Assembly: GCA_003278735.1 (NCBI GenBank)
Contig: QCDO01000004.1
Coordinates: 1 to 64,000, forward strand
From: Prochlorococcus sp. AG-355-J09
GTDB lineage: Bacteria; Cyanobacteriota; Cyanobacteriia; PCC-6307; Cyanobiaceae
Reading direction: 5' to 3'
DNA: 64,000 bases
Shown here: one piece after another, positions 43,517-53,733 of the stretch
Layout: every line of letters begins with the position of its first letter
Numbering within the stretch: the stretch's first letter is position 1
Notes under the pieces: generated by a model
What the model saw: only the letters and a program-made list of their open reading frames with translations
The model's database searches: none
What the model was told of the DNA's origin: nothing
Program-made: the position numbers and the translations under genes

Positions 43517-43750
43517 TTAGGCTGCAATATTATAGTTTTCTTCAGAATAAAATTTATTAATTATTTTTCTGCACATTTTTACATTATAGAGCGCTTTGGG
43601 TTTCCAAGGTTTTTTCTGACCTAGTGGAGAGCTTTTCCAATGAATTCCAGGCTTAAGTATTCCATTTTCACGTAAAAATGATAGTTTAACTTCAGTTATT
43701 CCTAATTTTTCGGCGGTCAACTGAGATGAGCTCCATATTTCACCTAACAT
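43517..43750 (-). CDS. Small protein with excisionase/MerR-like DNA-binding pattern
   Basis: 77 aa. LTAEKLGITEVKLSFLRENG is a helix-turn-helix-like segment followed by ILKPGIHWKSSPLG and YNVKMCRKIINKF, resembling the winged helix of excisionase-like domains. Lies alone between small genes. Function unknown. Confidence 0.5.
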   Translation of the reverse strand: MLGEIWSSSQLTAEKLGITEVKLSFLRENGILKPGIHWKSSPLGQKKPWKPKALYNVKMCRKIINKFYSEENYNIAA

Positions 43751-43885
43751 TTAATTAAGTTAATATAATTAATCCTTGATAGCGTTAATTTTATTTTTTT
43801 GAAAGGGGTAAAACTTTTAAATAATTATTAAGTAACAAAAACCGTTTATTTTTAGAGAAAAGAGATTTGAAAGATTTATGTCAAA

Positions 43886-44185
43886 TTAAGAAATATTAAA
43901 AAAAGAATCTTCATTAATAAATATCTCTTCAATATCTTTTCCTTTATTCATGGATTTATATTTGACGTATTCCTCCGTAATCGATTGAATCTTTGGAAGA
44001 TTGATCCAACCCTCGTGCCAATTTCCACTATTTATTAAATCTTCATAAGTAGTTTTGAAGTTAATTTCAGAATCAAGGACAGAAACCATTAAAAAACTAA
44101 TATTTCCTTTTTCTTTAGTCTCATTTACTAAAACAAAATGTCTTAATCCATTTATAGGTTTATTAGAAGTCCAATAATTTTCCAT
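43886..44185 (-). CDS. Tryptophan-rich small protein (TIGR02450-like)
   Basis: 99 aa. MENYWTSNKPINGLRHFVLV...SFLMVSVLD...NWHEGWINLPK follows the W...GxRHF...NW..GW..LP pattern of a small Trp-rich family of marine bacteria and cyanobacteria. Function unknown. It starts 2 bp after the stop of the 97-aa membrane gene, so hisS, the 97-aa gene and this gene appear to form an operon. Confidence 0.55.
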   Translation of the reverse strand: MENYWTSNKPINGLRHFVLVNETKEKGNISFLMVSVLDSEINFKTTYEDLINSGNWHEGWINLPKIQSITEEYVKYKSMNKGKDIEEIFINEDSFFNIS

Positions 44186-44187
44186 AA

Positions 44188-44481
44188 TTATTTTTTATTA
44201 ATGTTCCCCTCAGAATTTTTTCTAGATATTTTCTTATATTCATTTCTAATTTCGTCTAATAAAAGTTTTCTTTTTTCCATGTAGTTAAGAGAATCTTGTT
44301 TTGTTAAGTTATATCTTTCTTTTTTAGTTAAATTCATCCAATTATTAAGATTCTTTTTATTGAAAGTTGTTATTTTTTTAGAATTAAAAACTTTTTGTTT
44401 TCTATTTAATTTAAGAAAATTCCTTAAATTAAAAAAAATAATTATAAAAAGAAAAATTATCACTATTTTCAAGTACATCAC
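44188..44481 (-). CDS. Small membrane-anchored basic protein
   Basis: 97 aa. One N-terminal helix (LKIVIIFLFIIIFFNL) and a Lys/Asn-rich soluble tail (KKNLNNWMNLTKKERYNLTK). Starts inside the end of hisS (ATGA overlap), indicating translational coupling. No family recognised. Confidence 0.5.
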   Translation of the reverse strand: MMYLKIVIIFLFIIIFFNLRNFLKLNRKQKVFNSKKITTFNKKNLNNWMNLTKKERYNLTKQDSLNYMEKRKLLLDEIRNEYKKISRKNSEGNINKK

Positions 44482-45758
44482 TTTACAAGTAAGTTATTGT
44501 TTATCCAATTTTCTAATTTAATATCATTCTCAAAAGATATAACCTCCTCTTGATTCCCATTACCTGATTGATCAAAGAGCCTTATAATAAATTCCCCATT
44601 AACTGCCTCATCATCACCAATAACAATAATACTTTTAGATTTAAGTTTATTTGCCTTTTTAAATTGCTTAGAGAATGAGGCTCCGCTTAAATCTAACTCA
44701 ACTAACAAATTGTAATTTCTTAATTTTCTAGATAAATCCATTGCTAATGATTCAGCAACTAAGCCTTGATTAATGATATAGATATCAGTATTTCTAGGAA
44801 TTTCAAGCTCTTTTCCTGCGAGTAAAATTAATCGTTCTAAACCAATAGCGAAACCAATTGCAGGAGTGTTTGGCCCTCCCATTTGTTTTATTAAATCGTC
44901 GTATCTCCCTCCTCCGCAAACTGTAGCTTGGGAGCCCAAAGCCCCACTAGTAATTTCAAAAGCTGTATGAGTGTAGTAATCTAAACCTCTTACAAGATTA
45001 AAATTTTCTACATAAGGTATTTTTAAAACCTCTAATTGTCTTTTTAAGTCTAAATATCTGTTATGACTTTTTTCAGATAAATAATTGAATAATCTAGGTG
45101 CATTTTCAAGAACTTTTTTAGTTTGAATATTCTTTGAGTCCAAAATCCTCAAAGGGTTTTTAGAAATTCTATTCTGAGAGTCTAAATCTAGAGAATCTTT
45201 ATTTGTTCCTAACCATTCTAAAAAAGATTTTTGAAAATTTGATCTGTCATTAGTATCACCTAACGTATTTATTTCAAGATTGAGTTCTTTTATTCCTAAT
45301 TTGCCTAATATATCCCAAGCTAAAGCAATAATTTCAACATCACTTCTAACTGAATCATGTCCTATAAACTCAACACCTAATTGATGAAACTGTCTTTGCC
45401 TGCCTGCTTGAGGTCTTTCGTATCGAAACATAGGACCCATATACCAAAGTTTTTGAAGAGGATTAGAAGATATTCCGTTTTGTATTAACGCTCGTGCGAC
45501 TGAGGCTGTTCCTTCAGGTCTTAGAGTGCAAGATCTCTCTCCCCTATCAAGAAATGTATACATTTCCTTACTGACAACATCTGTTCCTTCACCAATTCCT
45601 CTTATAAATAATTCGGTCATTTCCAATATTGGTGTTCTTATTTCTTTGATGGATGCTCTAGAAAGCTGCTCTAATAAAATTTTTTCAACGTTTTGCCACT
45701 TTATTAATTGATCAGGAAATAGGTCTACTGTTCCTCTTAGGTTTTTTAAGTTATTCAA
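44478..45758 (-). CDS. hisS: Histidyl-tRNA synthetase
   Basis: 426 aa class II synthetase. Motif 2 FRYERPQAGRQRQFHQLGVE; histidine-binding LVRGLDYYTHTAFEI and the YDDLIKQMGG loop; C-terminal anticodon-binding domain. Start MNNLKNLRGTVDLFPDQ carries the RGT(V/Q)D motif of HisRS. Head of a minus-strand operon with two small genes. Confidence 0.95.
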   Translation of the reverse strand: MNNLKNLRGTVDLFPDQLIKWQNVEKILLEQLSRASIKEIRTPILEMTELFIRGIGEGTDVVSKEMYTFLDRGERSCTLRPEGTASVARALIQNGISSNPLQKLWYMGPMFRYERPQAGRQRQFHQLGVEFIGHDSVRSDVEIIALAWDILGKLGIKELNLEINTLGDTNDRSNFQKSFLEWLGTNKDSLDLDSQNRISKNPLRILDSKNIQTKKVLENAPRLFNYLSEKSHNRYLDLKRQLEVLKIPYVENFNLVRGLDYYTHTAFEITSGALGSQATVCGGGRYDDLIKQMGGPNTPAIGFAIGLERLILLAGKELEIPRNTDIYIINQGLVAESLAMDLSRKLRNYNLLVELDLSGASFSKQFKKANKLKSKSIIVIGDDEAVNGEFIIRLFDQSGNGNQEEVISFENDIKLENWINNNLLVK

Positions 45759-45856
45759 AGTTCTAAAAAATAATTCAAAATTTTTAATTCATCTAGAAAT
45801 TAATCTTTGATTGGTTATTTTGTGAGACAATTTTAATTTAACATTTAGAAAAACTA

Positions 45857-46279
45857 TTGGGAATTAATAAAAGTAAAGAGAATCAACATTGCGGTACAAA
45901 ACCAAAAAAAATTGCTTTTGGAATAGCACCCCTTGGTATAGTTTCAATAGGAATAGTGCCAATGGGAGTAATAAGTATAGGGGTAGTCCCAATGGGTGTA
46001 TTTTCTTTTGGTGCAGTCGCAATGGGAATAGTCAATTTATCAGTAGTCGGGATGGGAATTATCTCTGCCGGTGTTACTACTATGGGAATATGGGAGTATT
46101 CACCTAATTCTCATAAAAATCATCATAATCATTCCAAACAAGTTTCAAATTCAAATAAGGAAAATATGATGTCAGATCTATTTAACACTAAACAAGAAGC
46201 TGAAAAGGCTGCTTCAAAATACGGATGTATTGGAGCACATAAAATGGGTAATAAATGGATGCCTTGTAAGATGCACTAA
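45857..46279 (+). CDS. DUF3721 protein with (P/A)MG(V/I)xSIG repeats
   Basis: 140 aa from TTG. Residues about 20-82 are eight or so near-perfect repeats such as GIVPMGVISIGVVPMGVFS, alternating Gly and hydrophobics, which could form a membrane-bound or beta-helical structure. A His-rich linker (SHKNHHNHS) follows, then the DUF3721 domain GCIGAHKMGNKWMPCKMH with two Cys and two His. A metal (copper-like) binding role is inferred. Divergent from hisS. Confidence 0.65.
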   Translation: MGINKSKENQHCGTKPKKIAFGIAPLGIVSIGIVPMGVISIGVVPMGVFSFGAVAMGIVNLSVVGMGIISAGVTTMGIWEYSPNSHKNHHNHSKQVSNSNKENMMSDLFNTKQEAEKAASKYGCIGAHKMGNKWMPCKMH

Positions 46280-46309
46280 ATATTTTCTTAGTCAAAAATT
46301 AAATAAATA

Positions 46310-47089
46310 TTAATTCAAAATCTCAACTCTAAAATCAAGATTTTTTGCCTCATCAATAGTTAATTTTCTTGACCAAGCTCCTTGCACAGGACTATTCCAT
46401 CTGAACCCAGCATTTTTAGCTAAAGACCTGTCTTCATAACTAACCAAAGCCTTGTATAAAAACCTCGGTTCAGTAGCTTTAAGTAAAAGTTCCTCTAAGT
46501 TGTCACATTTTTTGAAGACCTCAGATATATAAAAGCAATCAGATAAAGCTCTATGTAAATTCCAAACTGGTATTGAAAAAGATAAGGCTAGATCAGTTAC
46601 TGAAGGTCTTGTTTTTAGTGATTTTTGAAAAGACCAATTAATATCCTCTAAACTACATATCCATTTCTTATTAAGCTTAGGCAATCTTCCTTTTCCAAAC
46701 CATTTCTTATCAAACTCCACATTATGAGCAACGATGAAATCTGAAGAATCAACAAGTTTTAGAAAGAAATTCAATCCATCTTCCCATGGTTGAGAGATAT
46801 TAGTTACTTCTGCAGATATACCATTTACATGTTCGGCTTCATTATTATTAACTGGAAATAAAAAAGAAACTTGTGAAAGTACACATTTAAAAGATACATC
46901 AAATAAGATGCAACCTATTTCTATCACTTCATCTTTATTTTCGTCTAAACCTGTTGTTTCAGTATCAAGAATTAAAATTTTTTCAATTTTTTTATTTTTA
47001 TTCGTTACTCTCTCTTCAGAGGGATTGGTGTTAATTTGATCATGAAGAAAATCCAATTGATTTAATTCTTTTTTGTTAAATAGTTCCAA
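46310..47089 (-). CDS. DEDDh 3'-5' exonuclease (DnaQ-like)
   Basis: 259 aa. ExoI motif LILDTETTGLDENKDEVIEIG, ExoII VAHNVEFDKKWF and ExoIII HRALSDCFYISEVF (His-x4-Asp), so a DEDDh enzyme. The last 60 residues are a separate region (EDRSLAKNAGFRWNSPVQGAWSR) resembling a small domain seen in some cyanobacterial exonucleases. DNA polymerase III epsilon or a free RNA/DNA exonuclease cannot be separated. Confidence 0.85.
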   Translation of the reverse strand: MELFNKKELNQLDFLHDQINTNPSEERVTNKNKKIEKILILDTETTGLDENKDEVIEIGCILFDVSFKCVLSQVSFLFPVNNNEAEHVNGISAEVTNISQPWEDGLNFFLKLVDSSDFIVAHNVEFDKKWFGKGRLPKLNKKWICSLEDINWSFQKSLKTRPSVTDLALSFSIPVWNLHRALSDCFYISEVFKKCDNLEELLLKATEPRFLYKALVSYEDRSLAKNAGFRWNSPVQGAWSRKLTIDEAKNLDFRVEILN

Positions 47090-47205
47090 TTAACTCAAAA
47101 TACTTTAATTTATCTTGACGCATTTAATAAATATTTCTTTTAAATTAATATAAATTAAAAAACAGTCTAGAAAATATTTTTTGAAACATTATTAGCTTAT
47201 GAAAG

Positions 47206-47928
47206 ATGACTTTTACAAAATTTCAATATAACAATTTCTGTTATTGGCCTTCAAATCCAAAAAAAATTGTTGAATTTATTGGTGGAAGTTATTTAGCTTC
47301 TAAGCCAGATTTAACTTATAGAAGATTCATAGAGAGTTTAATTAATAAAAATTATGCAGTACATGCATATAAATACACACCACAATTTGATCACCAACAA
47401 CTTGCTATCAAAGCATGGAAAGATTTTAAGAATTGCCGAATATCTTTAGCCAAGAGAATAGGGGCATCAATTCCTTCAATAAGAATTGGTCATAGCCTAG
47501 GCTGTAAACTTCATTTAATTTCTCCTGATGGCGGAAGAAATTGCGAAAAATTCATATCAATTAGTTTTAATAATTTTAGTGCTAACAAATCAATTCCATT
47601 ATTGAAACAAATTTCTCAAAAATTAGAATTCAACAGTGAATTTAGCCCAAGTCCTGAAAGAACTTTGCGATTAATTGAAAAAACATATAATCAAAAAAAT
47701 AACTTCCTAATAAAATTCAACCAAGACGAATTAGATCAAACAGATAAATTATTTTCTTGTCTGAAAGCAAGAAAAGAAGATAATTCTAAGGGGGTAATGC
47801 TAAAAGGTACGCATACTATAATTGCAAGCGCAGGATTAAGAGAAAATTTTTTGGGAGACTGGGCAGATGATGAATTCAAAAGAAATACTATAAAAAAAAT
47901 TTCCAATTTAATTGATGAATCTGATTAA
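47206..47928 (+). CDS. DUF1350 alpha/beta-hydrolase-like protein
   Basis: 240 aa. [13 protein letters not shown] is a GxSxG nucleophile elbow; the region around [20 protein letters not shown] is typical of the cyanobacterial/plant DUF1350 family. The late HTI segment ([11 protein letters not shown]) could hold the catalytic His. Substrate unknown. Convergent with acs (4-bp overlap). Confidence 0.75.
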   Translation: MTFTKFQYNNFCYWPSNPKKIVEFIGGSYLASKPDLTYRRFIESLINKNYAVHAYKYTPQFDHQQLAIKAWKDFKNCRISLAKRIGASIPSIRIGHSLGCKLHLISPDGGRNCEKFISISFNNFSANKSIPLLKQISQKLEFNSEFSPSPERTLRLIEKTYNQKNNFLIKFNQDELDQTDKLFSCLKARKEDNSKGVMLKGTHTIIASAGLRENFLGDWADDEFKRNTIKKISNLIDESD

Positions 47929-49907
47929 GATAATTCTTTCAGCTTTTCTAAAACAGAACTATCTTCAAGAGTGCTTATATCACCGCTAATTTTTTCTCCA
48001 GCAGCCAAAGATCTTAAAATTCGCCTCATAATTTTTCCACTGCGTGTTTTCGGAAGAGAGTCGGATATTATAATTTTTTCAGGCTTTGCGATAATTCCAA
48101 TTTCATTAACAACATGTTTCTTTAGTTTCTCTACTAATTCTGAAGAAACGTGCACGTCTTTCTCTAAAGATACAAAAGCAACTATAACTTCGCCTTTTAA
48201 ATCATCTTTTTTACCAACTACTGCAGACTCTGCAACTGATTTATGACTTACCAAAGCAGATTCTATTTCCATTGTTCCTAACCGATGTCCTGAAACACTT
48301 ATGACATCATCAACTCTTCCCATAATCCATATATATCCATCTTCATCAATGCGTGCTCCATCTCCAGCAAAATAAACATTTTTTTCTCCCTTAAAGGAAA
48401 TATATTCCCAATAACTCTCCAAATATCTCTCTGAATTTCCATGAATTGTTCTCATCATTCCTGGCCAAGGTTTCTTAATAATTAAATAGCCACCTTCGTT
48501 CTCCTTAACCTTATCTCCATTCTTATCGACAACTTCAACTTCTATTCCGGGCAGAGGGAAAGTAGCTGAACCTGGCTTTGTAGCAACAACTCCAGGTAAG
48601 GGACTTATCATCACACCACCAGTCTCAGTTTGCCACCAAGTATCAACAATAGGGCATTTATCTTTACCAATAACATTCTTGTACCACATCCAGGCTTCAG
48701 GATTAATTGGTTCTCCAACTGTGCCCAAAAGTCTAAGACTCTCCAAATTATATTCATCAGGTATTTCACGCCCAGACTTCATAAATGCTCTTATTGCAGT
48801 TGGTGCAGTATAAAAAATAGAAACCTTATATTTTTGAACAATTTCCCAAAAAGCCCCTAAATTTGAGGGTCTTGGCACTCCCTCATACATTAAGGTTGTA
48901 GCACCATTAGATAAAGGCCCGTAAACTATGTAACTATGACCTGTAATCCAACCAACATCAGCAGTACACCAGTAAATATCGTCATCTTTTAAGTCAAAAA
49001 TCCATTTAAATGTCAAATGGCTCCAAAGATTGTAACCACCTGTAGTGTGAACTACACCTTTGGGCTTTCCAGTAGAGCCTGAAGTATAAAGAATAAAAAG
49101 TCTATCTTCGCTATTCATTATTTCTGGTTCACAATGATCTTTTTGATCTTTTAATAATTCGTGCCACCAAAAATCTCTATCATCAACCATCGAAATATTT
49201 TTTTGGGTTCGTTGAACAACTACTACTTTTTCAACAACTTTATCTGCCCCACTTTCAATGGCCGCATCAACTGCATTCTTAAGTTCAATCACCTTATCTT
49301 TTCTAAATCCACCATCAGCAGTAATAACAAATCTGGCGTTCCCATCAATTAACCTATCTTTTAAAGCTTCTGAAGAAAATCCTCCGAAGACGACTGAATG
49401 AGGCGCGCCAATTCTTGCACAAGCTAACATCGCAAACATCGCCTCAGGAATCATCGGCATATAAATACATACCAAATCTCCTTTTTTTACACCAATTGCT
49501 TTTAATGCATTAGCCGCTTTACATACCTCTTTAAGAAGTTCTTCGTAAGTATATTTTTTACTATCTCCGGGTTCGCCTTCCCAAATAAGTGCAGTTTTTC
49601 CTCCAAGCCCTCTCTTGATGTGTCTATCTAAGCAGTTATATGTAATATTAAGTTTTCCTTCTTTGAACCATTTAAAAAAGGGCGCATTCTCGTTATCTAA
49701 TACAGTTTGAAAAGGCTCAAACCAATCTAATTCAGATTTTGCAAAAGATTTCCAAAATTGAATAGGATTATCTGATGCTTGTTTTTTTAGACTTAGTAAT
49801 TCTTCTTGAGTACTAATATTTGAGTTTTCTGCAAATTTTTTTGATGGAGGGAAAATTCTCTTTTCTTCAAGTATGTTATTGATTGAATTTTTTTTATCTA
49901 ATGACAT
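47925..49907 (-). CDS. acs: Acetyl-CoA synthetase
   Basis: 660 aa. Activates acetate to acetyl-CoA. Adenylate motifs [28 protein letters not shown] and [19 protein letters not shown]-terminal catalytic lysine in [16 protein letters not shown], the site acetylated in Acs. Full length. Alone in its transcription unit; its end overlaps the DUF1350 gene. Confidence 0.96.
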   Translation of the reverse strand: MSLDKKNSINNILEEKRIFPPSKKFAENSNISTQEELLSLKKQASDNPIQFWKSFAKSELDWFEPFQTVLDNENAPFFKWFKEGKLNITYNCLDRHIKRGLGGKTALIWEGEPGDSKKYTYEELLKEVCKAANALKAIGVKKGDLVCIYMPMIPEAMFAMLACARIGAPHSVVFGGFSSEALKDRLIDGNARFVITADGGFRKDKVIELKNAVDAAIESGADKVVEKVVVVQRTQKNISMVDDRDFWWHELLKDQKDHCEPEIMNSEDRLFILYTSGSTGKPKGVVHTTGGYNLWSHLTFKWIFDLKDDDIYWCTADVGWITGHSYIVYGPLSNGATTLMYEGVPRPSNLGAFWEIVQKYKVSIFYTAPTAIRAFMKSGREIPDEYNLESLRLLGTVGEPINPEAWMWYKNVIGKDKCPIVDTWWQTETGGVMISPLPGVVATKPGSATFPLPGIEVEVVDKNGDKVKENEGGYLIIKKPWPGMMRTIHGNSERYLESYWEYISFKGEKNVYFAGDGARIDEDGYIWIMGRVDDVISVSGHRLGTMEIESALVSHKSVAESAVVGKKDDLKGEVIVAFVSLEKDVHVSSELVEKLKKHVVNEIGIIAKPEKIIISDSLPKTRSGKIMRRILRSLAAGEKISGDISTLEDSSVLEKLKELS

Positions 49908-50000
49908 TCAATAAATCTATGTTTTATAAATTTAGTCGAAAAAATTAAGGTTTTCAAAAATTTTAATATTAATTTAGCTCATATATTTATTTCTAAAAGA

Positions 50001-50972
50001 CTAATAAATACGGCTTAGAACAAATTCTGGAAGAGCCATTAAAGCTCTTTTATATTCTGAATCAGGAAGCCAGACTATAGCTTCTTTAGAAAGCATTGCA
50101 AAATCCTCAGCTAGTTTCCTTGAATTTTCAATAGCTTTAGAGTTCATGATAATATTAAGAGCATCATCTAAATCATCTTTTTCAGCAAGTTCTCTATTTA
50201 TAAGAACTGACAATTGTTTATTTTCTTCTAAGGCATATAAAACTGGGGCGGTAAGATAACCACTAGCAAGATCGCTTACAGCAGGTTTTCCAAGTTGTTT
50301 ATCATTTCCAGTAAAGTCAAGAATGTCATCTACAACTTGGAATGCTAAACCAATATTTTTACCAAAATCGTACAATGAGGTTAGGTTATCTGCATTAATT
50401 CCACTCAAAACTCCAGCTGCTTTACAACTATTGGCTATTAATGATGCTGTTTTACAATAGCTTTTGTTGATGTATTTGGAAAAAGATTGAGCCGAATCAA
50501 ATCTATTTAAATTTTGTTTAATTTCACCCTCTGCTAAATCCATTATTACTCTACTAAGTAATTTAACTACATTTACATTGTCAAGATTTGCTAGGTGCCA
50601 ACTTGCTTGAGCGAATAAAAAGTCACCCGCCAAAACAGCTACTCTGGTATTAAATCTACTATGAACTGTATCTACTCCTCTTCTTGTAGACGCCTCATCA
50701 ACAACATCATCGTGAACTAATGATGCTGTATGAATCATCTCAGTTATTTCAGCAAGCCTTTTATGTTTGCTTGTCAAGCAAAATTCAGGAGATATAGCTT
50801 TTGAAATCAATAAAACTATACCAGGTCTTAACCTTTTCCCCCCAGCACTAAAAAGATGTTCTGCTGCGGCTTGAAGAATTGGGTGACCAGCTCCTATTAG
50901 ATTTTTCAGTTCTAAAATAAGATCATCAAGATCATTTTCAACTGGTTGTAGTAGCTCTGTTACTGTGTTCAT
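50001..50972 (-). CDS. sds: All-trans polyprenyl (solanesyl) diphosphate synthase
   Basis: 323 aa. First Asp-rich motif LVHDDVVDEASTRRG and second FQVVDDILDFTGND; AGGKRLRPGIVLL. Long-chain product is inferred from the family branch; it makes the side chain of plastoquinone. Downstream of murI on the same strand, 27 bp apart. Confidence 0.88.
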   Translation of the reverse strand: MNTVTELLQPVENDLDDLILELKNLIGAGHPILQAAAEHLFSAGGKRLRPGIVLLISKAISPEFCLTSKHKRLAEITEMIHTASLVHDDVVDEASTRRGVDTVHSRFNTRVAVLAGDFLFAQASWHLANLDNVNVVKLLSRVIMDLAEGEIKQNLNRFDSAQSFSKYINKSYCKTASLIANSCKAAGVLSGINADNLTSLYDFGKNIGLAFQVVDDILDFTGNDKQLGKPAVSDLASGYLTAPVLYALEENKQLSVLINRELAEKDDLDDALNIIMNSKAIENSRKLAEDFAMLSKEAIVWLPDSEYKRALMALPEFVLSRIY

Positions 50973-50999
50973 GATTGACCTCTTTTATATCTTAAGGAA

Positions 51000-51794
51000 T
51001 CAAACATTACTTCGGAGGTTAACCAACCTAATTTCTTTATTAATTCCAAGCCAAAATTTTACTTTATTGGAAAACTCATCTCTTTCTGAAGTAACAAAAA
51101 ATTTTACATTTTCGAAAGAAATACTCTCATAGCGGTCAGTTTTTGGAATAGCAAAAGATGCATTAAATTTTTTTATTAATGCTACCGATGGATCAATAAT
51201 TTTTATATTAGGATCTAATTTTTTTCTTAAAAAGTCATAAATTAAAGGATAGTGACTACATCCAAGTATTAATTCTTCAATATTTTTGTTAATCAGTGGT
51301 CTTAAGTATAATTCTGAAAGACTATTTAACTTTTCAAGATTTAATTTTTCTTTTTCAATTTCTGAGACAAAATCTGGACATTCTTGCTGAAATATTATCT
51401 TATTCTCTTTTTTAGAATTTATAGCTTTTTTATAATACGATGATCGAACAGTTGTTTGTGTTGCTAGGACACCAATTATTTGTTTATCAACTATTTCCGA
51501 TACTGAGTTTATAAGGTCAAAACAAGGAGCCTTTAAATTATCTTCCAGAATATCAAGCGCACACGCATTTGTAGTGTTACAAGCAACTAAAAGTGCATCT
51601 AAATTCTTATCAACAAAAAAAGTAGCAATCTCCTTTGCAATTAATCTTATCTCTTTAGAATTTTTACTCCCAAAAGGTATTCTTTTTGTATCAGCCAAAT
51701 AAAAAACTTCTACATCTTTACGTGTTTTTAGTAAAGAGTTAAGGATAGAAAAACCACCTATTCCGCTATCAAATATACCTATTTTAAGTTTCAC
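51000..51794 (-). CDS. murI: Glutamate racemase
   Basis: 264 aa. Supplies D-glutamate for peptidoglycan. Catalytic Cys pair in ALLVACNTTNACALDIL and ELILGCSHYPLIYDFL; N-terminal IGIFDSGIGGFSILNSL. Overlaps amiC by 4 bp (ATGA). Confidence 0.95.
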   Translation of the reverse strand: MKLKIGIFDSGIGGFSILNSLLKTRKDVEVFYLADTKRIPFGSKNSKEIRLIAKEIATFFVDKNLDALLVACNTTNACALDILEDNLKAPCFDLINSVSEIVDKQIIGVLATQTTVRSSYYKKAINSKKENKIIFQQECPDFVSEIEKEKLNLEKLNSLSELYLRPLINKNIEELILGCSHYPLIYDFLRKKLDPNIKIIDPSVALIKKFNASFAIPKTDRYESISFENVKFFVTSERDEFSNKVKFWLGINKEIRLVNLRSNV

Positions 51795-52876
51795 CCTACT
51801 TTATCTAGATATTCGAGGATGCCTTTTGCGATTGCATAGGCTAATCTTTTTCGATGGGTTATTTTTTCTAATCTTCTCGCATCTAATCTTCCCGTTAAAA
51901 ATCCAATTTCTACAAGAACTGCAGGCATCCTAGTATTTTTAATTACATAAAATCTACCTTGTTTAACTCCTCGATCAGGACTCCCAGGAGAAACTCTTAA
52001 AATTTGTTTTTGAATTCTTTTCGCGAGTAATCTTCCTCTCCACCCTCTGTAATAAAAGGTTTCCAATCCATTTATGTCCCTTCTTTTACCTCTTGAGGCA
52101 TTGGCATGAATACTTACAAAGATATCTGCATCAGTATTATTAGCAATGGAAACTCTTGGAGGTAAATCCAAATCAACGTCATTTGTTCTAGTCAACCTTA
52201 CTTGGACACCTTTCTCAGAAAGTAATTTTTTAACTATTTTTGAAACCTCTAGAACAACATCTGTTTCTCTAATGCCACCAATACCTATTGCTCCTGGATC
52301 AGGTCCTCCATGCCCCGGATCGATTACAACCTCAAACTTGTTTCGTTTTACAACTGGTAGTTTCAAGTAACCATAATTATTTTTCTTCTTTTGAATAAAA
52401 TTTTGATTCGCTTTGATATTCCCTTTTTTCTTTTCAACTAAACCTTCACCAATCTTTTTAAATGAATATTTTGGGTTAAATAGTTTAATTCTCCATCTAT
52501 TTTGATCTAAGCCAACCATTTGCCAAGTCAAAGGTTGCAAATAAGTCTCTTCCTTAAATTCAATTACTAGTCTTGTTTTGCCCTTATCTGGTTTTCCTAA
52601 TCTAATTTCTTTTATTGGGCCATTACCTTTTATTGTTCTGGTTTTTTTTAATTCTCCTGGAAAATCTATCCAGAATCTATCTCCCGATATTTGGTTAGCC
52701 TTTTGAAAGTATGCTTTTAAATTTGTATTTGATTTAGTTCTTAATTCTAAAACCCCATTAGTGTTTATAGCCCATGCCGCAAGAGCACTTGAAGATTTAA
52801 CTGGGAGGATTAAAGAATTTAAAAATAAAAAAACAGATAAATAACGAAAAAGTTTTTTATCTAAAAACTCTATCAT
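51791..52876 (-). CDS. amiC: N-acetylmuramoyl-L-alanine amidase (AmiC type)
   Basis: 361 aa. Signal/anchor segment at the N-terminus (YLSVFLFLNSLILPVKSSSA), AMIN domain about 40-140, and Amidase_3 about 180-355 with zinc ligands in VVIDPGHGGPDPGAIG, a Glu in GIRETDVVL and His in DIFVSIHANAS, and Glu in VLVEIGFLTG. Cleaves cell-wall stem peptides at division. Start overlaps the nitrilase stop by one base (TAATG) and its end overlaps murI. Confidence 0.92.
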   Translation of the reverse strand: MIEFLDKKLFRYLSVFLFLNSLILPVKSSSALAAWAINTNGVLELRTKSNTNLKAYFQKANQISGDRFWIDFPGELKKTRTIKGNGPIKEIRLGKPDKGKTRLVIEFKEETYLQPLTWQMVGLDQNRWRIKLFNPKYSFKKIGEGLVEKKKGNIKANQNFIQKKKNNYGYLKLPVVKRNKFEVVIDPGHGGPDPGAIGIGGIRETDVVLEVSKIVKKLLSEKGVQVRLTRTNDVDLDLPPRVSIANNTDADIFVSIHANASRGKRRDINGLETFYYRGWRGRLLAKRIQKQILRVSPGSPDRGVKQGRFYVIKNTRMPAVLVEIGFLTGRLDARRLEKITHRKRLAYAIAKGILEYLDKVG

Positions 52877-53724
52877 TAATTTGAAAACAATTTGTTTTTT
52901 CTATGTTTAAGGCTTGGCATCTGCTCCCTAATTTTCTTTACTCTTTCTTTATCAGCTGGGGCTATTGCAGCCCCCTGAGTCTTTCCGGCATCAGATAAAA
53001 CTGTACCCCAAGGGTCAATTACCATTGCATGTCCATGACTTTGCCTTCTTCCATAATGAATTCCAGTTTGAGCTGGAGCGACTACATATGCTGTATTTTC
53101 AATTGCTCTTGCTTGTAATAGGATTTGCCAATGATCCTTTCCGGTAAATGCTGTAAAAGCTGCGGGAATCATAATTAGCTCTGCACCATTGGAAGACAAA
53201 TATCTATAGAGCTCAGGGAATCTAACATCGTAACAAATCGATAATCCTATTCTGCATAAACCTGGGACTTCTACAACAGGTGGATATTCTGCTCCAGATA
53301 AAATAGTGGATGATTCCTTGTATAAATTTCCATCTGGCAAATCAACATCAAACAAATGAATCTTGTCGTATTTTGCCAAAATCTGTCCATCTTTCCCAAA
53401 TAAGGCTGATCTATTATAAGTATGACTGTCATCACCAGCAGGGACAGGATATCCTCCTCCCAAAAGAAATACTTGATATCTTTGTGACATAGTTTTTAGA
53501 AAATTTGTACACTTCTCAGACAATTCAGAAGCTAATCTAAGTTTTTCATCATCTCCTCCTAAAAAAGCAAAATTTTCAGGCAAACCTATTAACTCAGCAC
53601 CTCTTCTAGCAGCTAATTCAATCTGTTCTTCTGCTTCAATAAAATTTGCTTCAACATTTGAAGTACTCGTAATTTGCAATGCAGCTACCAAAAAATCAGT
53701 CAAGACTTTACTCCTAGTGAACAA
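52876..53724 (-). CDS. Carbon-nitrogen hydrolase (nitrilase superfamily)
   Basis: 282 aa. Glu in LIGLPENFAFLG, Lys in YDKIHLFDV and Cys in RIGLSICYDVRFPELYR, the E-K-C triad. This branch (with Tyr after Cys) is often the deaminated-glutathione amidase Nit1 or a related omega-amidase. Substrate not established. It is immediately upstream of amiC, probably cotranscribed. Confidence 0.85.
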   Translation of the reverse strand: MFTRSKVLTDFLVAALQITSTSNVEANFIEAEEQIELAARRGAELIGLPENFAFLGGDDEKLRLASELSEKCTNFLKTMSQRYQVFLLGGGYPVPAGDDSHTYNRSALFGKDGQILAKYDKIHLFDVDLPDGNLYKESSTILSGAEYPPVVEVPGLCRIGLSICYDVRFPELYRYLSSNGAELIMIPAAFTAFTGKDHWQILLQARAIENTAYVVAPAQTGIHYGRRQSHGHAMVIDPWGTVLSDAGKTQGAAIAPADKERVKKIREQMPSLKHRKNKLFSN

Positions 53725-53733
53725 ATTCGTAAA

